Of a DNA stretch of 64,000 bases, positions 47,329-55,253 are shown piece after piece. A program made the position numbers and the translations under genes. Location of the stretch: NCBI GenBank assembly GCA_021772975.1, contig JAJFKY010000002.1, positions 62,001 to 126,000 on the forward strand, read 5' to 3'. The notes beneath the pieces were generated by a model. It ran no database searches. It had not been told where the DNA came from and saw nothing but the letters and a program-made list of their open reading frames with translations. Source of the stretch: Gammaproteobacteria bacterium. Its GTDB lineage: Bacteria > Pseudomonadota > Gammaproteobacteria > Xanthomonadales > Wenzhouxiangellaceae. The number at the start of each line of letters is the position of its first letter. Positions within the stretch are counted from its first letter, which is position 1.

Positions 47329-47946
47329 ATGAAAGCGTTTATTCTATCTATTGGTATTTTTATATTGGCGTCGCCTGCCTTGGCGGCCCCGGATATACCT
47401 CCCGTTCCCGATACCCCGTCGGCGGTGGCTGATCTGGTCCACGTGCGTGCGTTCAGATTGGAAAACGGTTACCGCTACGACTGGCGGCAGGAGCAGCCTA
47501 TGGTTGACCAGGGTGTGCTGGCGGTGTTCAAGGTCAATCCAGACCTGGTTTATCCACGCAATGCGGCTGAACCGGTGCTGTATGCCGGTGACCAGACCGT
47601 GCAGCGTTTGAATTCCGGTCATCAATCCGGGTATGTGATTGCGATCATTCCCGGAGAGGTTGATTTAAGCCGGGCGCCCGTTTGGTTCGGTCAGCCTGAT
47701 CTACCCGAGCGCGTCAACGCGGAGGTGATACGGACACAGCGTGATTTAGCTGATAATGCGGATATCCGGTCATTTAAAGCTGACAAAATCGAAAGCGTCA
47801 GACAGCAGCCGGTAACGGCAACTGATCTATCTGAACTGCTGCGCAAACATATTGCCGAGCTGGTGCTGGAATATTCTCCGCAAGAGCGAGACCTGGTTGA
47901 AACCTGGCGTTTGCCAGCCGGCCAGCCTGGACGTGCAGCGCAATAA
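47329..47946 (+). CDS. hypothetical secreted protein
   Basis: A 205-residue protein with signal peptide (cleavage near ALAA). The mature part reads PDIPPVPDTPSAVADLVHVR, then a beta-rich centre (YRYDWRQEQPMVDQGVLAVFKVNP) and a long C-terminal helix. No family recognised. ATG 47329 has AGAGGTG 8 bases upstream; an upstream in-frame start at 47263 would precede no recognisable domain. The gene ends 37 bases before a VWD-hydrolase gene and probably belongs to its operon. Confidence 0.65.
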   Translation: MKAFILSIGIFILASPALAAPDIPPVPDTPSAVADLVHVRAFRLENGYRYDWRQEQPMVDQGVLAVFKVNPDLVYPRNAAEPVLYAGDQTVQRLNSGHQSGYVIAIIPGEVDLSRAPVWFGQPDLPERVNAEVIRTQRDLADNADIRSFKADKIESVRQQPVTATDLSELLRKHIAELVLEYSPQERDLVETWRLPAGQPGRAAQ

Positions 47947-47982
47947 TCCGCAATTAAATATTGAACTTGGCAAGGGAATACC

Positions 47983-50900
47983 ATGAAAAATACATTGGAA
48001 GTACGAGCAAAAAAATATTATTGGACACTGTCTGTTTGTTTATTGATGCTGATGGTTATGCTGGCATCTTCAGCACAGGCTATGCCTACTCACACACAAC
48101 TGGCAGGTAATTCACTGACGGATTACCCTTTTTTCGAATATGTCAAAGCATTTAACGCCAATGCCAGCGTTAGTGTTGCTATTGACCCCAGCCGCTTTCC
48201 CGGAATTGCCGGGCAAACCTGTGACATCTACGTGGTGACGGCCAAAGGCACCACCGGGTGGGCGACGAATAACACCCTCACCGACGTCACCACCGGCGGC
48301 GCCCAGACACAGACTTTCAGCGCGGCTAATATCCAGAGCAATACCTTTCTGGTGGCCGGGCCATCCGAGTTGAGCGCCAATGCCGGTCTCGGTCTGGGGG
48401 TAGGTTATGACGTGGTCCTGGACTGCGATCAGGACGGCCTGCTCGGTAATGCGGATTTTATTGACGGTCTGAAAAACGAAGCCGGCCTGTACGTCGTTCA
48501 CGACACCACGGCCGCAGGTCCACTGGCGGTCACCGAAACGCTGTACAGTATTAATGCAACGGTGGGCGCAAGCTTCGGTATTCCAGCCAACAAACTGGCC
48601 GAAGATTTATATTACCCGACGACTATCGCGACCATGGGGCAGTTGCCATTGATCATTATCAGCCGCGGCAACGGTCACAATTATCAATGGTATGACCACA
48701 TCGGTAATCATCTCGCCTCATATGGTTATATCGTGATGAGTCACGACAACAACACTGAACCGGGGGTGCAAACCGCGGCTACCACCACTCTGGGGCATAC
48801 CGATGCCTTTATCGATCAGGTGGCTGCCGGAGTGATTGCCGGCGGCGCACTGGTTGGCCATCTGGATACCAGCCGGATTACCTGGATCGGGCATAGTCGT
48901 GGCGCAGAGGGCGTGGCAATTGCTTATGACCGGCTATTTGATGGTACCCACACACCGGTGAATTTCGTGCGGGCCAATATCAAACTGATCAGCAGCATGC
49001 TGCCGACCGATTTTGAAAAAACCAATGTGGCTGATCCGCACGATGCCAATTATCATCTGTGGACCGCGTCAGGTGATTCTGATGTCAATGGTTCAGCTGG
49101 CTGTGATCTCTGCCAGACCTTTCATCTGCATGATCGAGCCACTGGTAATCGTCAGTCCACCACTATCCAGGGCACCGGACATGGCTGGTTTCACGACAAC
49201 AATTCAGCCGCTGCCGCATTTTTCGGCCCGTGCTCGATTGGTCCCACCAACAGCCTGACGCATCAGATTCAGCTGGGTCACTTTTTGCCGCTGGTCAAAC
49301 GCTATATCGAGGACAATATTCCGTCCATTGATTTTTTAACCCGGCAGTATGAAAGTTTCCGCCCGATCGGTGTGCCGACCGGCAATGCCTGCATCGTAGT
49401 CAGCCATGAATACCGCGACGGGACCGCCAGCGGTAATTTCATTATTGACGATTATCAGACCCAAACCGGCACGGGAACCAGCAGCTCAGGTGCCGCGGTA
49501 ACCTTCAATGTGCAAAATCTGACCGAGGGCCGGCTGGACGACAACAACAGCAGTTTCAGCTGGACGACTTCGGACCCGTTCAATGGTGCGACCCAGGGTG
49601 GTCCTGCCGACACCACCCGCGGGGTAGTGTTCGACTGGACCAATCAAGACCGCTTTTATGAGTGGGAAGTGGCTGTCGGGCAGCGCAACTTTGCCAGCCG
49701 ACTGCTGTTTAACGACAACCTGTATCTATCCCTGCGCGGTGCCCAGGGCACCCAGCATCCCAATACCCTGGCGGTGCTGGGTGATCTGACTTTCACGCTG
49801 ACCCTGCGCGATAATACCGGCACCAGCAGTTCCATCAATATCGGTGCGTTCGGTGGTGGCCTGGAACAACCCTATGCGCGCAGCGGCGGCTGGCACAATG
49901 AGATGGAAACCATCCGCATCCGGGTTACCGACTTTCTCAATAATGGCTCGGGTCTGAATCTGGGCAATATCGTTGCGGTGCGGCTAAATGTGGGTCCTTC
50001 CTGGGGTTCCGGTCGGGGTCGCATTGTGGTGGACGAGGTGATGTTGACCAATGACCGCACCGTTTATGATGCATCCAACAATGGCGACCCGCATATCAGG
50101 ACCGTGGACGGCGTTCACTATGATTTCCATAGTGCGGGTGAGTTTGTGGTCTTGCGTGCTGATGATGACATGCAGATCCAGACGCGCCAGTCACCGGTGT
50201 CCACAGCGCCGCCCATTGGCAATGCACATACCGGACTGGCAAGCTGTGTCAGCATTAACACCGCGGTGGCCGCCCGGGTGGGCGCACATCGCGTCAGCTA
50301 CCAGCCCAACCTGAACGGTGAACCCGATCCGGATGGACTGCAGTTGCGCATAGACGGTGTGCTGACCAGTCTGCCTGCCAACGGCATTGATCTCGGACTG
50401 AGCGGGCGGGTGGCGGAAGCCCCGGCCGGCGACGGCATCCAGATAGACTTCGCTGACGGAACTACCATGGTGGCACTGTCCAGGTGGTGGAGCTCGCAAA
50501 GCAGGTGGTATTTGAACGTCAGTGTCTTCAATACCCCGGCCGAGCAGGGCGTGATGGGAATTATCCCGGCTGGTAACTGGTTGCCGGCACTGCCCGATGG
50601 GACTTTACTGGGACCTCGTCCGGGTCCATTGTCGCAACGCTACAGTGATTTAAATAAAACTTTTGCCGATGCCTGGCGGGTAACCTCTGCAACCAGTCTG
50701 TTTGATTACGCCCCGGGTACTTCGACCAAAACCTATACCAACCGGGGCTGGCCACCCGAACAACCACCCTGCGAGATTCCGGAAAGCCCGCCGACGGAAC
50801 CGCTGGACAGCGATGTTGCCAAGGAGTTTTGCCGGGTGATCTTGGACGAGCAAAACAATGCCGATTGTGTGTTTGATGTCATGCTGACCGGCGAACCGGG

Positions 50901-51285
50901 TTTTGCCAAGCTGTATGAGCAGACCCAGCGAATTGAGGCTGGTCTGACAAAAACCATCTTGAGTGGTAACCGTAATCCGTCACGGCCGGGCGAAAAGGTC
51001 ACCTTCACGGCGAAGGTGTTCAGGGCCGCTCTGGATAAAACCATCAAACCCGGAGAGGTTGATCAGGATGCCCCCAAAGGTGCAATTCAGTTTGTTCTGG
51101 ATGGTGACTGGATAGGTGATCCGATTGAGCTGGATGAAAACGGGCAGGCCAGCTGGATAACCTCGCGGCTTACAGCGGGCGGTCACAAAGTGAGCGCTAT
51201 TTATATTCCCGCTGAAAGAGATGAGGTGTTTCTTACCAGTCAAAGCGCTGTTCAGATACATAATGTGACCCGCGAGGGCAGATAG
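47983..51285 (+). CDS. secreted alpha/beta hydrolase fused to VWD and Ig-like domains
   Basis: An 1100-residue exported protein. Signal peptide to about 33 (SAQA). Residues about 190-440 are a hydrolase of chlorophyllase/PAF-acetylhydrolase type: LPLIIISRGNGHNYQWYD, TWIGHSRGAEG with Ser305 and HGWFHDN His. A jelly-roll-like segment follows. Residues about 700-860 form a von Willebrand factor D domain (NNGDPHIRTVDGVHYDFHS, FVVLRADDDMQIQTRQ). Residues about 985-1095 are an Ig-like repeat (GAIQFVLDGDWIGDPIEL). No partner genes; a strong hairpin lies 47 bases after the stop. It is a probable surface esterase or lipase. Confidence 0.82.
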   Translation: MKNTLEVRAKKYYWTLSVCLLMLMVMLASSAQAMPTHTQLAGNSLTDYPFFEYVKAFNANASVSVAIDPSRFPGIAGQTCDIYVVTAKGTTGWATNNTLTDVTTGGAQTQTFSAANIQSNTFLVAGPSELSANAGLGLGVGYDVVLDCDQDGLLGNADFIDGLKNEAGLYVVHDTTAAGPLAVTETLYSINATVGASFGIPANKLAEDLYYPTTIATMGQLPLIIISRGNGHNYQWYDHIGNHLASYGYIVMSHDNNTEPGVQTAATTTLGHTDAFIDQVAAGVIAGGALVGHLDTSRITWIGHSRGAEGVAIAYDRLFDGTHTPVNFVRANIKLISSMLPTDFEKTNVADPHDANYHLWTASGDSDVNGSAGCDLCQTFHLHDRATGNRQSTTIQGTGHGWFHDNNSAAAAFFGPCSIGPTNSLTHQIQLGHFLPLVKRYIEDNIPSIDFLTRQYESFRPIGVPTGNACIVVSHEYRDGTASGNFIIDDYQTQTGTGTSSSGAAVTFNVQNLTEGRLDDNNSSFSWTTSDPFNGATQGGPADTTRGVVFDWTNQDRFYEWEVAVGQRNFASRLLFNDNLYLSLRGAQGTQHPNTLAVLGDLTFTLTLRDNTGTSSSINIGAFGGGLEQPYARSGGWHNEMETIRIRVTDFLNNGSGLNLGNIVAVRLNVGPSWGSGRGRIVVDEVMLTNDRTVYDASNNGDPHIRTVDGVHYDFHSAGEFVVLRADDDMQIQTRQSPVSTAPPIGNAHTGLASCVSINTAVAARVGAHRVSYQPNLNGEPDPDGLQLRIDGVLTSLPANGIDLGLSGRVAEAPAGDGIQIDFADGTTMVALSRWWSSQSRWYLNVSVFNTPAEQGVMGIIPAGNWLPALPDGTLLGPRPGPLSQRYSDLNKTFADAWRVTSATSLFDYAPGTSTKTYTNRGWPPEQPPCEIPESPPTEPLDSDVAKEFCRVILDEQNNADCVFDVMLTGEPGFAKLYEQTQRIEAGLTKTILSGNRNPSRPGEKVTFTAKVFRAALDKTIKPGEVDQDAPKGAIQFVLDGDWIGDPIELDENGQASWITSRLTAGGHKVSAIYIPAERDEVFLTSQSAVQIHNVTREGR

Positions 51286-51332
51286 CAGGACAGCTAACCT
51301 GGTTATTATCCGACCAGGTGGATAATTGATAT

Positions 51333-51366
51333 GAACCGGGTATGGCGTTGTCGCCATACCCGGTTC
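51333..51366. terminator. strong bidirectional hairpin terminator
   Basis: A perfect 15-bp stem: GAACCGGGTATGGCG (51333-51347), loop TTGT, CGCCATACCCGGTTC (51352-51366). It lies between the convergent VWD-hydrolase and PHA depolymerase genes. Only scattered Ts follow, but the long stem fits termination from both sides. Confidence 0.75.
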
Positions 51367-51498
51367 GCTTATTATTGGAAGAGCTGATTTTTAGCCGCGC
51401 TGTGTCTGTGATCGGTTGGCGCTGCCGCCATACTGGCAGTAAAAAATGTCAGATAAGCAGAATATGCTGAGGATATTCCGCCGGTTTCTACCAGGCGG

Positions 51499-53424
51499 TC
51501 AGGGGCACTCACCCCTGTTCCAGACCACACCATCGATACTGTATAGCGTATTGACGCCCCAGGTTGAGCCTGGCATGGGGTCATTGCTGCCATTGGCGAA
51601 ATAGTCCGGGCTGAAGAAAGCGCCGGTACTGTAGGCCCGGTTGCTGGTCTTGTGGTAATAATTGACGGTGGTTTGTTGTTCGCACGTGCCACCCCCATCA
51701 CCGCCGCCTCCCGGATCGCCGCCATCACCACTGCAGGCGACGTTTGGACCTGAACACGAGGCGTCGTCGTCCTGCCAGCGGCACTGAGTTGTGGATAAGG
51801 CGATTTCGCTCAGGGTAAAAGGCAGGCTGGCATATTCCAGGTAGCAGTCGGCGTAATTGGTATAAGCCAGCCGTCCGGCATTGATATGTTCACTCAGCGT
51901 TGCGGTCTGTCCGCTATCAAGACTGAAAAATACCGATTCACTGGTGCTCAGACCACTGAGGTCAGTGGCCACCAAAGTGGCTTCATTGACGCCACCCGGC
52001 AGACCACAGCGTGCGGCGGTAAAAGATGTGCCGCTGATGGTTGCGGTTACGCTGCCATTGCTGAAGGTGGCAATAACGGTATCAAGGTCCTGGTTCTGAT
52101 CAATAACCTCGCCGGTTACCGTCACGCACTGTCCGGCCACGGTGGCAGCGATATTGCTGAATGCCGGGGCTGCTGGCGGCGGCGGCGGACCAATGCGCAC
52201 GGTTGCGGTCACCGGGCTGCTGGTTGAGCCGCTGTCGTCAGTTGCGCTCAGGGTTACGCTATACAGATTATCCGCCAGGCTTGTGCTGAGACCGCTGTAA
52301 GTGCTGCCTGCGACAGTCAGCATCACTGTAGCGACCGGCACGCCAGTATCAGCTTCACTGATCGCGGCGCTTGCTTCGGCGACACTGCCATCGGTATCGG
52401 TGACCGTTGCGGTAATCGCAATGCGGCCGGCATCTTCCGCCAGCAGCAGATTGCTGATCTCAGGCGGTGTATTGCGGTTGACGCGCTGATTATAGGCGGC
52501 AAAAAAACCACCTAAATACGCGGCGTAGTTGATGCTGGCCGCGGATATAAAACTACCTGATGCACCGGCGCCGCCCGACCATGCGTGATCTACACCGTTA
52601 AACCAGAGCCTGGAAACCCGGCCGTTCTGCCATAGGGTTTCCTGCGCGGTCCGTCCGGCCCCATCGGTAACGGTAACGGTGCCGGGCAGCTCGCTCACCC
52701 CATACAAGGCGGCCATGCCAACGGAGTTTTGGGTGTTGTAGCATTGATTGACGGTGGTATCCGCATCGCCCTGCGCGATGGAGGCAATCTGAGTAGCGAA
52801 ATATTGCCGATAGGCGCTGCCTGCATAGCTGTCACAGCGGGCTGCAACATCAGCTGATTCGCATGGGCCCAATGCGCCGTTGGAACTGGTGCCGATACTT
52901 GGGCCGGCGCTGACAGCCACGCCAGCGAATACATCGGGCGCCAGACAGGCCGTGGTATTGGCAAAGCTGGCGCCTGAAGACAGCCCGGAGATGTAGACCT
53001 GATCAGGGTCAATGCCGCGGCCAGGGTCGCTGCTCAGAGTATTGGCCAGGTTGATCAGACGTTGATAGTCATCACTGGAGCGGGATTTTGTACCGGTCCA
53101 GTAAGACCAGCAACTGAAACCGGCCTTATTGACGGCATCGGGTACCGCAATAACCATTCCGTAGCTGTCGGCCGCGTCTTCCAGGTTGGCGGTATCATAA
53201 TTGCTGATGGGCTGAACACAGCCATGCAGAACCAGCAGCAATGATCGTTGTTGCGCTGGTCCGATGGGTGAGAATGATGTCGGGGTGTAGATGTTGACGT
53301 TATTAAAACCGCCCAGGCTGATGCCTCGTTGCCAGCTGCCCGCGCCAGCCAAAGCCGGCAGCAGCAAAGCAATCATCATCACCAGTGCACGAAACTTCGC
53401 AGGGGTATTGCAAGAACCAGTCAT
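51499..53424 (-). CDS. secreted short-chain PHA depolymerase, type 1 catalytic domain
   Basis: A 641-residue extracellular enzyme (signal peptide to about 28, ALAGA). The catalytic domain, about 30-325, has LLLVLHGCVQPISNY (oxyanion region), the lipase box GLSSGAS with Ser149 and VDHAWSGG for the His. This is the extracellular catalytic domain type 1 of short-chain-length polyhydroxyalkanoate depolymerases. Two Ig-like/fibronectin-type domains (about 335-530) and a C-terminal Cys-containing region with a Gly/Asp linker follow, probably for binding the granule surface. It lets the cell use environmental PHB. GAGGGA lies 8 bases before ATG 53424. Confidence 0.9.
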   Translation of the reverse strand: MTGSCNTPAKFRALVMMIALLLPALAGAGSWQRGISLGGFNNVNIYTPTSFSPIGPAQQRSLLLVLHGCVQPISNYDTANLEDAADSYGMVIAVPDAVNKAGFSCWSYWTGTKSRSSDDYQRLINLANTLSSDPGRGIDPDQVYISGLSSGASFANTTACLAPDVFAGVAVSAGPSIGTSSNGALGPCESADVAARCDSYAGSAYRQYFATQIASIAQGDADTTVNQCYNTQNSVGMAALYGVSELPGTVTVTDGAGRTAQETLWQNGRVSRLWFNGVDHAWSGGAGASGSFISAASINYAAYLGGFFAAYNQRVNRNTPPEISNLLLAEDAGRIAITATVTDTDGSVAEASAAISEADTGVPVATVMLTVAGSTYSGLSTSLADNLYSVTLSATDDSGSTSSPVTATVRIGPPPPPAAPAFSNIAATVAGQCVTVTGEVIDQNQDLDTVIATFSNGSVTATISGTSFTAARCGLPGGVNEATLVATDLSGLSTSESVFFSLDSGQTATLSEHINAGRLAYTNYADCYLEYASLPFTLSEIALSTTQCRWQDDDASCSGPNVACSGDGGDPGGGGDGGGTCEQQTTVNYYHKTSNRAYSTGAFFSPDYFANGSNDPMPGSTWGVNTLYSIDGVVWNRGECP

Positions 53425-53472
53425 ATCGTATCCCTCGCCAATGAAGACTGAGCAGCCTAAACGCTGCCAGTG

Positions 53473-53684
53473 AGTGTCTGCGCAGGCCGTGCTCAAGGCT
53501 GGTGCTATATCGGGCCAGGCGCGCAGTTGTTGCGTTAATTCAATTGCTTAGCCGTTTCGATTAACCCTAGGATATTTGCCCGGACGCGTCTATTGTCCAT
53601 ATGGCCATAACCCGGGCAGGCTGGCAGGGCAGCTTTAGCAAGCAGCTGTGCTGCTATGCGGTTTAGCTCCGCTGGCGGCATCGG
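53473..53684. repeat. left copy of a 212-bp direct repeat
   Basis: This stretch (AGTGTCTGCGCAGGCC... to ...GGCGGCATCGG) recurs at 54951-55161 in the same orientation, with shared blocks such as AGGCGCGCAGTTGTTGCGTT and GGCAGGGCAGCTTTAGCAAG and about 85 percent identity by eye. The two copies bracket the unknown gene at 54082 and the hairpin repeats. Confidence 0.8.
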
Positions 53685-53686
53685 AA

Positions 53687-53744
53687 GCGGCTATGGACAC
53701 CCACAATTTAATTTGCATCAGAAGATGTGGGTGTCTCAACTCTG
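53687..53744. repeat. 58-bp hairpin repeat, copy A
   Basis: The unit begins GCGGCTATGGACACCCACAA and ends TGTGGGTGTCTCAACTCTG. GACACCCACA and TGTGGGTGTC form a 10-bp stem around a 26-base AT-rich loop. It is identical over 58 bases to the copy at 53832-53889. Confidence 0.85.
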
Positions 53745-53763
53745 TGCACCCACAATTTTATTT

Positions 53764-53831
53764 GCATCAGGGAAACGGCTATGGACACCCACTATAAGCA
53801 TCAGGGAAACGGCTATGGACACCCACTATAA
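53764..53831. repeat. two exact 34-bp tandem units
   Basis: 53764-53797 and 53798-53831 are identical (GCATCAGGGAAACGGCTATG... ending CACTATAA). Each contains the TATGGACACCCAC left end of the 58-bp element but not its right arm. A partial element (CACCCACAATTTTATTTGCA) lies just before, at 53747-53766. Confidence 0.85.
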
Positions 53832-53889
53832 GCGGCTATGGACACCCACAATTTAATTTGCATCAGAAGATGTGGGTGTCTCAACTCTG
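53832..53889. repeat. 58-bp hairpin repeat, copy C
   Basis: Exact copy of 53687-53744. It is followed by two short GTCAACTCTGCGCTT-like units. Apart from these repeats the gap 53425-54081 holds no supportable gene. Confidence 0.85.
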
Positions 53890-54081
53890 CGCTTCGTCAA
53901 CTCTGCGCTTTGTCGACAAAAGCTCGATTGTGTACGCAACACACCTGATTTCGATGCGCAGACACAGCAGAATTTAATCCTGGGGTTTTAAGGTGTAGGT
54001 TATGGTTTGTAACTCTCGCAGGGCAAGGGAGCCTTTCCGTTTATGGCATACTGATCTGTATATCAAACATGGAGGTTAGTC

Positions 54082-54699
54082 ATGCCAAGTTTCACACTCA
54101 ATGTTGAATTCAATAGTTCCGACCTGTCAACCATCCTGGCGGCTAAGGAACGGGTTGTGATACTTAAAACACCGGTTATCGCTGAACAAAGCGTGGTCTG
54201 GGTTGCTTTCAGTCCTTTCGAGGCAAACGAGGTTTCCTGGGAGGATGATTATGCAGTTTATGCGTCCCAAAGCGAGACGCTCAACGGTGCGGTAATCAAG
54301 AGAATGGCGGAGCAACAGGCTGAGCCGCAGATGTGGTACCCGTTCAAAGAGGGTGCTTTTGGTCCGCCGGTCAAAGCGGCAAATATTGGTCCTGGTGAGT
54401 ATGGCATACGTAATCAGCAATTTGATGTGCCCGCGCTGACCTTCGGCATGGCACAGGCCGCGCAGGTCAATGGTGAAGTTGTTCATTACCAGCCTCTGAA
54501 TGCGCAGACGGTACTACGTGGGCAGGAAGCGGTCTTTACACCGGAAGATAGTATTGCGGTAGCGCTGATGGCCAGGGTGGAATCCGGATTTGTGATATCG
54601 GAAGTATCGGGCACGCCGATTGTGCTGAAGTTTGGTGGTGGCGTGGTCAGTGCCACGATCAAATATGATGGGGAAACGGGCAGGTTTGTGGCCGCCTAA
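54082..54699 (+). CDS. uncharacterised protein in a repeat-bounded island
   Basis: A 205-residue protein with a good SD (GGAGG, 7 bases before ATG 54082). No signal peptide or TM. Regular beta-strand alternation (SFTLNVEFNSSDLSTILAAK, VVWVAFSPFEANEVSWEDDYAVYA, SIAVALMARVES) suggests an all-beta fold, perhaps a two-sheet sandwich. No family recognised. The gene is the only one in a repeat-dense 1.8-kb zone and is bracketed by the 212-bp direct repeats, so mobility as a unit is possible. A small fold resemblance to pore-forming or lectin-like proteins cannot be judged by eye. Confidence 0.6.
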   Translation: MPSFTLNVEFNSSDLSTILAAKERVVILKTPVIAEQSVVWVAFSPFEANEVSWEDDYAVYASQSETLNGAVIKRMAEQQAEPQMWYPFKEGAFGPPVKAANIGPGEYGIRNQQFDVPALTFGMAQAAQVNGEVVHYQPLNAQTVLRGQEAVFTPEDSIAVALMARVESGFVISEVSGTPIVLKFGGGVVSATIKYDGETGRFVAA

Positions 54700-54733
54700 A
54701 AAGCGCTGGTTCTCATCTGGGATAGATATGACC

Positions 54734-54829
54734 GTAGGGTGCAATAAGCATAGCGCATTGCACCAAAATACGGAGGGTGATGATCTGTTGTGACAGTTGG
54801 TGGAATACGCTGCGCTTATTCCACCCTAC
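54734..54829. repeat. inverted pair of palindromic elements
   Basis: 54734-54764 (GTAGGGTGCAATAAGC...) and 54799-54829 (...GCTTATTCCACCCTAC) are inverted relatives of one another, and each is itself partly palindromic (GGTGCAAT...ATTGCACC). Similar GTAGGGTGGAATAAGC palindromes are widespread in bacterial intergenic DNA. Confidence 0.65.
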
Positions 54830-54950
54830 TGGGAATCACGGGTGTTTGTATCGACTATAGATAGTCACAGTTCTATTTTGATCAGCGAGCGTGGGTTTCA
54901 AGAATTTTTCTCTAACCTGTCGTATCTGAGCAGCACCAAAGCCGCCAATA

Positions 54951-55161
54951 AGTGTCTGCACAGGCCATGCCCAAGGCTGGTGGTTTATTGAGCCAGGCGC
55001 GCAGTTGTTGCGTTAATTCAATTGGCTAGCCGTTTCAATTAATCCTCGGATACTTGCCCAGACGCGTCTATTGTTCATATGGTTATAGCCCGGGCTGGCT
55101 GGCAGGGCAGCTTTAGCAAGCAGCTGTTCCGCTCCGCGGCTTAGCTCCGCCGGTGGCGCCG
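54951..55161. repeat. right copy of the 212-bp direct repeat
   Basis: Direct repeat of 53473-53684. Diverged at scattered positions, so the duplication is not recent. It ends about 90 bases before the start of the next gene. No gene is supported within it. Confidence 0.8.
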
Positions 55162-55253
55162 GAAAAATTTTCAAGCACTCTAAACCATTCAGTTTCCGGG
55201 TGCATCTATTAGGGATGCCGCTTTTTCCATCAAGTGAACACCACGGAGTGAAT

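Noticed and set aside
53656-53856. 66-codon frame within the hairpin repeats
   Set aside because: The protein text is a translation of the tandem units (KRLWTPTI repeated) and has no SD.
53687-53889. CRISPR array
   Set aside because: Units are unequal, there are no regularly sized unique spacers, and no cas gene is near.
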